64,000 bases of DNA from positions 682,001-746,000 of the forward strand of contig CACVBU010000178.1 of assembly GCA_902728285.1 (NCBI GenBank). Direction: 5' to 3'. A program made the translations under genes and the position numbers. This stretch comes from Clytia hemisphaerica. Taxonomy: Eukaryota; Cnidaria; Hydrozoa; Leptothecata; Clytiidae. The notes under the pieces were generated by a model that was given only the letters and a program-made list of their open reading frames with translations, ran no database searches and had not been told where the DNA came from. Positions 56,032 to 64,000 of the stretch are shown here, piece by piece (position 1 is the first letter of the stretch; every line of letters begins with the position of its first letter).

Positions 56032-58926
56032 ATGAAGCGGAGAAGTTGTGCATCAGAAAGTGACTTTTCAAAAGAGTGTAAGTGTATTGTTCACGACAAA
56101 ACGGTATCATCAGAAAAGGCATGGCATATTGAGACCTCGCGAGTGTTCCGGCCCGTCATTATAGACGAGTTGAAAAAACAAAACCTGCTACCAGAGAGGG
56201 CAAATTTCTTGTGCGCTACATGTTACGGGCGATACGGCAAACGACTTTGCCCTATATCCTCTGCGTTCACCCGAACAGACAAGTCCGTCGAACCACTTTC
56301 AAATTTCATCCCACCAATAAACCCACCCACTGAACAAGCGTTGAATTCGACTTCACCAACAGTCCAACCTATCGAAACCCCAGATGGTTCATACCCAATT
56401 AGTTCCTCAAATTTTCAATTCGTGATGCACTTTTGCAAATGATCAATGTTTTGATGAATCACTCGTCAGACAACCTCTTGGAAGGAAACGAATCTCTCTG
56501 GTCGTCGTTACTATATCTTTTGGGAAATAAGATTCTCAATAAAGCAATATACGAAGACGGTATGTTAATATCAAAACTCTACAAGAATTCTAAATTTTTA
56601 ACAGAACAAAATGTCGAACAGTATATTTTAGATAGAAACAGATTTCTCGTGTTATTCTTGTGTGGTGCCACCGGACTGAACGTTCTCGACGCGTCAGCAC
56701 GGCAAAAATTTGCATTTGTGAATACAATTGAATGTATTTATCATTTAAGAAATCTGACACTTGTACTGCCATTTTCTTTCATTGAAAACTTACTCCAGTC
56801 AGCCATTTCAGGCTCAAAAGTCGTTTCTGTTGTCAATGGAAAAACAACCCCTGGAGGAAGCTATCCCACTTATCGAAGTTGGATTAATGAGAAAGGTGCA
56901 ATACCACTTCAAATCATGGGTCGACCAATTGATCTCTACTTTGATAACATTGGAAAATATAATAAAAAACTATCGTATTAGTATTCACAAAACTAAAACA
57001 GCTGACGTGATTACAACCGGCATTCAAATTTCTTTAAAAACCGATGACAATGACCTTCAAAGAAGACCTGACTTAAAACCGATTCGATTATTCGACGTGA
57101 AGAATTCCCACAAGGCAATGAATGCGGAAATCGAAAAAGCTTCTTCAAATTTTCAAAAGTTTCGGTATGAATTCGTGAAATCTATCTTCGACTTGATCGA
57201 CGTTGGTGATAGATATGACAAAAGCATTGACGATAATATTAAGGTAACTAAGCTTTTCAATATAGGCCGAAATCTTTTTACATTGCGTTACTATTTTTGT
57301 CACCATTTTGTTACGATTCTCCTTTTGTTACGCTGTGAAATTTTTATTTCATTTTTTCCCAGAAAATGGACACGAAGCGTGAATGTCTTGATTGTGGAAA
57401 AACATACGTCAACCTTAAACGTAAATGTACATGCGGAAGTGAGAACATCGTAAAACCCTCAAACAGCAAATCTCCGAAAGTTAAATTGTCAGCCGACATA
57501 AACAGCTTTGTAACGTCGAAAAATAACGAAAACAATCCCGAAATCAAAATGGTCGATTCGATTATGTTGAACCCCAACAGCTACAAAAATATAGAATCGA
57601 TACTTTCAGAATTGAAAATCATTGCTGGTATATATTTAAATTCTTTTAGTTCTAATTCATTTTGACGAAATAAAGGGGCTTCTTTGTATACATCAGATTC
57701 CGTGATTTTTGCTTCCCAATGGTTTTCCCGAATGTTTTTTTCTACCGGTTCATCTAAACGTGTTTAATATGTCCAGCCTAAAAGATAGCTATTATCGATT
57801 CACTTGTTATCTTTAATTTTTTTTCAGGAATCGGCAAACAACGAGAATGGGTTTTTTTGGGTTGTGATGGACCTCCGTATTGTCTCTCTGAGCGGATTAT
57901 ATCGAAGAACACAAAGTTTGATTTTGCTGCAATGACCCCTGGCCTAGGACATCTGCACATGAATCAACAAAAAACCATTTTAAAGATACTCGACGAAATA
58001 ATCTTGGAGCCACTTGCCAAAGATGTCCTTAACTTCAATTCGCAGGCGGCTTATCAAGTTTTTGTTGATTCAAAAGATACGCATAAATCTTGGCAAGCTA
58101 TTCAAGTACTCTTGGTCGGGACACCCTAGAGCTCGTTCGTCTATTCAAATCAACCAACCCTGCAGCTAAAACCCCGATTGGTTTCCTAAATTGGATAAGT
58201 TACAACGAAAACGTAACATTAAAGATGATCGGAAATCTCATCCTGACATATGTACTAGCCATCTATTTATTCAAGGCAGGCGTTCGCAGCAACGACGTTA
58301 TATTGATCAACGCCGCGAGATACAAATTTGATGATCTATTTTATGCCTTCCCTCATCCTATCTACAGGGAAGTTGAATATTGTGACCTGAAAAACCGCGT
58401 CAATTATAAGCCAGAAGTACGAAAGGTTCGAGATGAAAATATGTCTTTCAGTGAGAGTAAAAACAAGCTCAAAAGTCAAGGCGGTGACTTTATATTGGAG
58501 GGAAAAGTTAAAAGACAGAAACTACTTGCCCCAAATGGTCCAGTAAAAGCAGACACGTGGAAAACTTTGGCTCGTTGTCTTGACGAGTTTGAAGAAATTT
58601 ACTCAACTTCAAACAAATTTTTGAATATCAAATCGTCAGAGGAAAAATCTCTTGACCTTAAATCGGAAATCTCTATTTGGCAGTCTGTTCTGAGATCCTC
58701 AAAGTTTCTGGTCGCAGAAAATTTTTCGAACTCTCCTAAGAATATTTTTGGTGAAATCCTTTCTGAGGAGCTTGTGAATCTTCCTGACAATGCAATGAAA
58801 AAGAGGCTCGAAGTCTGGAAAATGATTGAGAAGTCCACAGACATGAACATTTGCAATGCTAAAGTCGATTTCATTAAAGTCAATCCTCACAAAGATTTGG
58901 TAAATTTGTTATATATTAATGATTAG
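56032..58926 (+). pseudogene. Transposase-like gene (DDE-type candidate), 3 exons, 3 frameshifts
   Basis: Exons 56032-57243, 57363-57627 and 57828-58926, joined by GT/AG introns in phase, would give about 858 residues. The N terminus has a Cys/His cluster (KECKCIVH ... FLCATCYGRYG); a second zinc-ribbon-like CLDCGKTY...KCTCGS opens exon 2. Candidate acidic catalytic residues: Asp in DLYFDNIGKY (about 56940), Asp in WVFLGCDGPPYCLSERII (57848-57901) followed by MTPGLGHLHMNQQKT, and Glu in GGDFILEGKVKRQ (about 58486-58524). DTHKSWQAI and HPIYREVEYCDL are further conserved-looking blocks. The frame breaks three times: between 56403 and 56442 (near a TTTT), in the A6 run at 56964-56969, and at CCC 58124-58126, where TAG follows in the old frame. 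Each needs only one or two bases to restore, so slippage mutation or assembly error are both possible. I recall similar blocks in unnamed invertebrate proteins but cannot name the superfamily. Confidence 0.75.
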
Positions 58927-59003
58927 TCTAGCCGTTACATTTTTCCCGAAGTTTTATTATTTTTGATCATCTTCTTTTTTTGTAATTGAAATAGTTTAAC
59001 ATT

Positions 59004-59146
59004 ACACCCCTTTCTCACAGACCCACTGGGAACCCTCCCAATCGAAAAATTAGCCAAAATATTGTTCCCGGTGAAACAATATCAATTTTTGTCTTTAAAA
59101 TAATGAAAATAATCAAATCAATTCCGGGTCTGTGAGAAGGGGGTGT
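59004..59146. mobile_element. 143-bp MITE between the convergent transposon genes
   Basis: ACACCCCTTTCTCACAGACC and GGGTCTGTGAGAAGGGGGTGT are inverted. AACATT flanks both sides (58998-59003, 59147-59152). The termini resemble the MITE at 41832-42082. It lies 77 bp after the transposase stop, in the only non-coding gap between the convergent genes, and disrupts nothing. Confidence 0.85.
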
Positions 59147-59334
59147 AACATTTTAATGTCTTAAATATACTCAACCAATAGTGTTTTGAACATTTTTAAA
59201 ATATATTAATACAATTTCATGTAGTCGCAAACGATAGTGGCTAACGATTCAAACTCAACTGAAATTCAAACATTGTATCAAAATTAAAGTAGCCATGTTA
59301 ACATTAACAATAACAAGAAAGTTCAATTCTTGAA

Positions 59335-60321
59335 CTACTTTTTCTTACTCGGCTTCGTTTTCTTCTTTTTCGTGGGGGACGCGGGTGGTGGTCTAGGTGT
59401 ATGCATCGGGCATGTCCAAGTTACACTCTTAACTGCCCTTGGCATAGTAATACCGGAGCATTTCATGTGGTGCCACACTTCACATTTTGGATATTGGCAT
59501 CCGATCCATTTTGAATCCCAATCTTGATCTCGTTTAGAGTTTTCAATGATACCACATAGCTGACAAACATTCATCTTTCGCTTTCTTGCTCGTGAAGGCG
59601 AAGAAGCTTCAAGCTCTTGGAGTGTAGGCTCGTCGTACATGTTCTTTGTTGTTTGATTATAGTCAGCGTTGAAAAGATGTTTGTTTGTTGCGTAGCGAAT
59701 GATTTGGGGTGGTCTGTTCGGAAAATGTCTATGATGTTCGATCAAAGTATCATCGTCTGTTCTGAACTTTAAATCCCGCATCTTAGAAATAAGTCCATTA
59801 ATATGGTTGCTTCGTGATTTAGCAGCCTCGAAACTATTCTCACATCTTTTTTGGTATCGTTTCCCTCTCACTTTATCTTTGGGCGTCGAAGCCTGGATTT
59901 CTTGTTGGTGTTGAGTTAGTTTGCGTTTTTTGGATGTCACGCATGTTCCGTCTTCTTTGTAAACATTGAAATCGTCGAGCGACGGAATTTGCTCTTTAGT
60001 TATCGAAGAAGTAGGTCGGTCTTTAGTTATCGAAGAAGTAGGTCGGTCTTTAGTTATCGAAGAAGTAGGTCGGTCTTTAGTTATCGAAGAAGTAGGTCGG
60101 TTAATGATTGAAGATATTGGTGATGCTGTCGATACCAAAATTTCTGAATCTTCATCATAAAAAGGAATTTGCGTGTCTGCATGAGTAGGTGTTAATAAAA
60201 AATTTTCTGAATAGTTTATCGATTTTAAAGGCGTTGAAGTATGTTCGTTTGTATCAAAAAGTGATGTTTGCGTGTTCGAGAATTGCTCTATTATATCTGT
60301 GATATCTTCAAATTGACTCAT
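59335..60321 (-). CDS. Transposon-encoded PHD-finger protein, 328 aa
   Basis: Single intact exon on minus. Residues about 253-307 form a PHD-like zinc finger: CQLC, GCQYPKC, then H-x2-C in HHMKC, then TWTCPMH. This is C4HC2H spacing with the last ligand His instead of Cys and the usual Trp two residues before the final pair. PHD fingers typically read histone-tail lysine methylation, so the protein may steer integration to marked chromatin; that is inference. The N-terminal 120 residues are Ser/Thr/Asp-rich and include four tandem copies of RPTSSITKD (27-bp DNA units, about 59990-60100). Basic stretches (KRKLTQ, RGKRYQKRC, and a Lys-rich C terminus) suggest nuclear localisation or DNA binding. 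Stop codon 59335-59337. It sits tail to tail with the transposase-like gene. Confidence 0.85.
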   Translation of the reverse strand: MSQFEDITDIIEQFSNTQTSLFDTNEHTSTPLKSINYSENFLLTPTHADTQIPFYDEDSEILVSTASPISSIINRPTSSITKDRPTSSITKDRPTSSITKDRPTSSITKEQIPSLDDFNVYKEDGTCVTSKKRKLTQHQQEIQASTPKDKVRGKRYQKRCENSFEAAKSRSNHINGLISKMRDLKFRTDDDTLIEHHRHFPNRPPQIIRYATNKHLFNADYNQTTKNMYDEPTLQELEASSPSRARKRKMNVCQLCGIIENSKRDQDWDSKWIGCQYPKCEVWHHMKCSGITMPRAVKSVTWTCPMHTPRPPPASPTKKKKTKPSKKK

Positions 60322-60568
60322 TTTATGTTCTATTCACGCTGAAACGAAATAAGTAATGAGTTTTAAGAATATTAATTTATCAAAATCAGACGCAAACGAT
60401 TCTATCATTGATTGTATAAAAAGTTTTATCCTACTGACTAATAATTAATTGAGAAGCAATAATAACTAGGGTAAAAAGGCACAAAGTTAATTTTAGACAA
60501 TATCGTGATATCAACCCAGATTTTTTTTCATTTAACAAAATTATGTTTAGATCGTAAAATATAACATT

Positions 60569-61000
60569 TTAGTAACAAATTCTTTCAATGTCTTGTTTAG
60601 GGATGTTGCACTCGAAAAGCTTTTTGATTTCCTCCAAGTCTTTGATTTTATAGGTAAATTCATATTTACAATCCAAAACAGCACCGCCACCATTTTTATC
60701 ATACGGACGACCTTGCTCAAACTTACCAGTGTAGTTTTTTAGCCTGTGCACATTGTTCAAATAAATACACCTGAAGTCTTTGCCTAGACTGTGGAGCTTT
60801 AGCATACGAAAGGCGCGACAGAGATTCGCCGGGACTCTACCGACGGTTTTTCGTTCTTTTTTTGTCTTAACTAGGACAGCATAAGGGTCGTATTTGTTGT
60901 CGTTCTCCTTGTAAAGAAGCATTTCCTCATTATCATTAGGTCTAATTTTGAAAACGTGATAGCCACTTACAAACCAGTGTATTTCGGCCTTTTTTTCCAT
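60569..61000 (-). CDS. Small HIRAN-like domain protein, 143 aa
   Basis: Intact single-exon frame on minus, upstream of and co-directional with the PHD gene; 247 bp separate them. The core VSGYHVFKIRPNDNEEMLLY, then ENDNKYDPYAVLV, then KTVGRVPANLCRAFRML fits the HIRAN pattern: beta strand, xExxNxYDxxAVxV, G-x-(I/V)-P. HIRAN domains are known from HLTF/Rad5 helicases, where they bind single-stranded 3' DNA ends, and as stand-alone proteins in invertebrate genomes. Here it could protect or process transposon ends (inference). The C-terminal third carries GGGAVLDCKYEF. No break seen. Confidence 0.8.
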   Translation of the reverse strand: MEKKAEIHWFVSGYHVFKIRPNDNEEMLLYKENDNKYDPYAVLVKTKKERKTVGRVPANLCRAFRMLKLHSLGKDFRCIYLNNVHRLKNYTGKFEQGRPYDKNGGGAVLDCKYEFTYKIKDLEEIKKLFECNIPKQDIERICY

Positions 61001-61610
61001 TTTTTAATCGAAAACTACAATAGAAAGAAAGACAATGTAAAGGACCCTGTCGCAATTAGTGACCTGACCTTATCAATCAACATAAAAGCTCCCTCTCAAT
61101 GTAATTTAAATAGACCTTAACAAACATTCGAACACATTCGAAAAAAAACAACATTCGAACGAAAAGATTCCTTTCCTTGTCAAAATAAAAATAAAAACAG
61201 ATAGAGCTAGAAGGGAAAACATGGAAAATGTGAAACAGTATTTTTAACTTTCAAAAGAACTTTTTTGAGATTATTTCAAAAAGAACCTGGCAGCGCTTTA
61301 TCATTTGAAAGAGAGAGAGGTAACATCGTTTTAACCCATTATACCCAGAGAAAGAGTGGAAAGACTATGAATTTAATTTCTTGTTAACTTTCAACAAGAT
61401 CTCCCAACCGTCATCCGTTCATTTTTAATTTACAACAGATTAGATAAAAACTTGATCAAACATGCCATAGTATTAATCATTTCCCATTTTTCATTGTAAC
61501 CAGCCCACCAATCTTTTCCACTTTTCTGTGTTCTTTACTTCCCAAAAGTTTATTTAAAAATGGGTCGTATCGATAATTTTATAGTTATTTATACCACAGG
61601 GAAGATTCAC

Positions 61611-61920
61611 TTTAAATAGGCATTGGAATCAGTTTGTTCCTTTAAATAGACGTTCGAATCAGTTTGTCCTTTTAAATAGACGTTCGCTTTAAATAGGCAT
61701 TGGAATCAGTTTGTTCCTTTAAATAGACGTTCGAATCAGTTTGTCCCTTTAAATAGACGTTCGAATTAAATAGACGTTCGAATCAGTTTGTCCCTTTAAA
61801 TAGACGTTCGAATCAGTTTGTCCCTTTAAATAGACGTTCGAATTAAATAGACATTCGAATCAGTTTATCCCTTTAAATAGACGTTCGAATCAGTTTGTCT
61901 CTTTTAAAAGACATTCACGA
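61611..61920. repeat. 30-bp minisatellite in the transposon's right sub-end
   Basis: About ten copies of a unit near TTTAAATAGACGTTCGAATC plus AGTTTGTCCC, with some truncated AATTAAATAGACGTTCG joins. It lies between the HIRAN-like gene start and the right palindromes. 61001-61610 has no other feature and would hold the minus-strand promoters. Confidence 0.9.
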
Positions 61921-62014
61921 ATCACGGTGTCCCGCCCTTTTGAAAAAACGTTCAAACGAGTCTGTCGTAATAAATAGTTATTTGAAATGTAAGTTCGAGT
62001 TGAAAAATGTTCGC

Positions 62015-62315
62015 TACCGCAATTGCGGTATAAGTAGATAATTGACGTCAAACCTACCGCAATTGCAGTAGATAAAAACCCAAAACTTTTTTTGGACTTC
62101 TTTTATGTTACATAGGGTCACAGATTGGCTTATAAAAAAAAAATGCATAGATAGATTTTTTTTTCCGTAGATGAAATTCTAGACGAATAAATTATCTTCC
62201 TTAAGTTGTAATTTTTGTTAGGCGATGACCGTTTGTTTTCGTCGACCAGCACTATACGTTTTTGTTACAACCTTTTTCAGGCTAAACAGAAAATTCCACT
62301 ACCGCAATTGCGGTA
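62015..62315. promoter_or_regulatory. Right set of TACCGCAATTGCGGTA palindromes
   Basis: Perfect copies at 62015-62030 and 62300-62315. One copy has a single change (GCAGTA) at 62055-62070, and one imperfect copy lies at the TIR edge (62316-62330). Fewer and more widely spaced than on the left. Confidence 0.8.
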
Positions 62316-62343
62316 TACCGCAATTGAGGGATTTCCCTGACTG

Positions 62344-62473
62344 CCTGTGTCAGAAGAAAAATTTGATGAAAAACCTACCCTGTCAGATTCTACTGTGAAA
62401 AACCTATACCCTGTCAGATTCTACCCTGAAAAACCTACCCTGTCTGATTCTATGTTAAAAACCTACTCTTTAT
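62344..62473. mobile_element. Family-F MITE, second part, after the transposon insertion
   Basis: Continues the element of 55700-55810 with CCTGTGTCAGAAGAAAAATT then TGATGAAAAACC, and three more ACCCTGTC(A/T)GATTCTA units. Its right terminus is missing, replaced by the CAATCGA element. Confidence 0.65.
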
Positions 62474-62690
62474 CCAGACGATCTCAATCGAACGGAATCG
62501 ACGATCGAACCAGTCTAACCAAATCGAACGCAATCGACCGATTGAAATTCGATTGTCGAAGCCAATCGAATTTCCAATCGAATATTACCGCAATTTTCAG
62601 ATTCGATTGATGTTCGATTGCGTTTGATTGATGTTCGATTGCGTACGATTGCGTTCGATCGTCGATTCATTGACCCCCGGATTGTTCATC
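62474..62690. mobile_element. CAATCGA-rich element, incomplete copy
   Basis: Starts CCAGACGATCTCAATCGAAC and consists of CAATCGA motifs in the left half and TCGATTG in the right half. The right terminus is lost near 62675. Confidence 0.65.
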
Positions 62691-62774
62691 GCATAATTTC
62701 TACGGGAAATCGAAAGTAATTTCATTCGGCTTGTGATGTTTGAGAGTTTGGATGTTGGGAAGCTGCAAGATTAA

Positions 62775-62980
62775 AGCCAGACGATCTCAATCGAACGGAA
62801 TCGACGATCGAACCAGTCAAACAACAATCGAACCAATTGAATATTACCCAGAATTTTGACGTTCGATTGAGATTCGATTGCGTTCAACAATCGAATTTCA
62901 ATCGGTCGATTGCGTTCGATTTCGTTCGATTGGTTCGATTGGTTCGATCGTGGATTCCGTTCGATTGAGATCGTCTGGCT
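62775..62980. mobile_element. CAATCGA-rich element, complete copy
   Basis: AGCCAGACGATCTCAATCGA and its inverse TCGATTGAGATCGTCTGGCT bound 206 bp almost entirely made of CAATCGA/TCGATTG heptamers, with strand bias switching in the middle. Confidence 0.88.
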
Positions 62981-62984
62981 TTAT

Positions 62985-64000
62985 ACACGTTTTTCGTTTT
63001 TCGTAAAGTATAACGTGAGATCAACATTTCCAGGCTAAAAACTACAGCATTGCATAAACATTAAACCTCAATACCTGGAAAACCGACCAAAAGAATCGAC
63101 GACGAGAGTTATGAAATTACAAAGTATATAAACATATCTTTAAGGTTGTTGTTTAAGGTCAAAATCATCACTCTCTACTTCCACAAAATGTGTTTCAAAG
63201 CTAGAAAGGTCATACAATATTATAGATGTACAAGAACAAATAGAACGCTAAAGTTTCAAAAAACGTAATAATGAACGTAGATAAATTTCAGATATCCATT
63301 TCCAGGATTACTGTAGGATCACATATAGTCAGGGAGCAGAGCGCCAAAAAAAATAAATAACAATCCGGACAATTTGAAACTTTCAGGGATTGTTTATTAG
63401 GTCTAAGACGTTTCAAAAATGTTTACTTGCCTTTCTGAAATTACTTGAGGCGCCTTGTAGGACAAAATGTTGACAAAAAGATAATTCCCGGGGGGGGGGC
63501 CAAAAATGACCCCACCAATATCTCCGAATAGAACGTCGTTATGGATCTCAAATTTTGAATAACAGTTAATAGTTAACATAAAAATCAATTGGTTGATGTT
63601 TTAGAATGGCTAAGGAACTTTAGATGTGTATTTTACAGACCAGAATATCCTCAAAATATGTAAGTTTTTGAACAAATAAATTAATGATCATTTGATTACA
63701 TTACATATGAGAATGGTGATCTTTCTTTGAACTCTTATCTTAGATCAAAAATTATCATAAATAGCAGCAATAACCCTAAATAAAAGTGTGTATTTTAAGG
63801 ACAAGAATCGACTTAGAGAATAGAATCAATGGGATTGAAAAAACGTCGTCTCTAAAGAAAAAATATATTACCATAAAGTTGGTGAACAAAAAAATACTAA
63901 CGTTTTAAGTGACCATATGTCTAAATATTGGAAATAGACTACAAAGATATCAAATATACTATTGTTCGTTCTCAAACTCGGAGGAGTCATCTTCACTCGT
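62985..64000. other. AT-rich stretch to the window end, nothing recognised
   Basis: No coding exon, inverted termini or tandem array seen. A G9 run at 63490-63498 is the only oddity. Confidence 0.45.

Larger units (their letters stand above)
55811..62343. mobile_element. Complete 6.53-kb DNA transposon with transposase-like, PHD and HIRAN-like genes
   Basis: The terminal inverted repeats are about 55 bp and identical as far as I can compare, starting CAGTCAGGGAAATCCCTCAA and reaching GGTAGTGGAATTTTC (55811-55865 and 62289-62343). CCTGT flanks both sides (55806-55810, 62344-62348), a 5-bp target duplication; the flanking minisatellite contains other CCTGT motifs, a caveat. Sub-ends hold repeated TACCGCAATTGCGGTA palindromes. 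Gene order: transposase-like gene on + (56032-58926), then on - the PHD-finger gene (59335-60321) and HIRAN-like gene (60569-61000), so the transposase faces the accessory genes tail to tail. A 310-bp minisatellite lies in the right sub-end. 5-bp duplications are known for Transib/RAG-like elements, but the ends lack a CAC start. I cannot place it in a classical superfamily. Confidence 0.93.

Noticed and set aside
55811-62343. Classifying the 6.5-kb element as Transib/ProtoRAG
   Set aside because: The 5-bp duplication and the PHD partner are suggestive, but the termini lack the CAC heptamer start and no RAG1-core motif is visible in the transposase-like protein.
55811-62343. Treating the element as a virus-like Polinton/Maverick
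   Set aside because: No DNA polymerase B, integrase, ATPase or capsid genes, the duplication is 5 not 6 bp, and it is too short.

Overview
The window reads as nuclear DNA of an invertebrate animal. Two genes have phase-consistent GT/AG introns, most of the sequence is AT-rich and non-coding, and it is packed with DNA-transposon remnants, minisatellites and one broken LINE. There are no bacterial operons and no CRISPR array. The dense small inverted-repeat elements suggest a marine non-vertebrate such as a sponge or cnidarian. That placement is a weak inference.

Layout. At 132-4215 (+) lie the last four exons of a proton-coupled amino-acid transporter of the SLC36 type; the 5' part is outside the window. 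From 4.2 to 27 kb there is almost only repeat DNA. This includes two near-identical 3.3-kb elements (6644-9968 and 13102-16429), several MITE families, a 67-bp minisatellite (17.8-18.8 kb), and G-rich minisatellites bounded by terminal inverted repeats. At 28.0-31.2 kb is a decayed non-LTR retrotransposon split by a 1.65-kb hAT-like insertion. One orphan coding exon candidate (31955-32107) and one GC-richer ORF (32536-32742) follow. A degenerate 250-300-bp satellite covers 34.1-35.4 kb, and a 755-bp tetranucleotide array covers 36.3-37.0 kb. From 37 to 49 kb come more MITEs, two long palindromes and one possible minus-strand terminal exon (43733-43958). At 49671-53331 (+) a complete seven-coding-exon gene encodes the mitochondrial glycine carrier SLC25A38.

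The most interesting object is a complete 6.53-kb DNA transposon at 55811-62343. It has about 55-bp terminal inverted repeats that read the same at both ends and a 5-bp flanking repeat CCTGT. A 16-bp palindrome (TACCGCAATTGCGGTA) recurs at both ends. On + it carries a three-exon transposase-like gene, interrupted by three small frameshifts. Opposing it on - are two intact accessory genes, a PHD-finger protein and a small HIRAN-like protein. I do not recognise it as one of the classical superfamilies. The layout (transposase facing a PHD-finger gene, 5-bp target duplication) parallels ProtoRAG-type elements, but neither the transposase nor the termini look RAG-like.

Several insertions are nested and can be ordered in time. 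The 6.5-kb transposon interrupts an older hAT-like MITE and itself contains a younger MITE. The 3.3-kb element carries a Tc1-like MITE and a CGCGAAA-type MITE that were copied with it.
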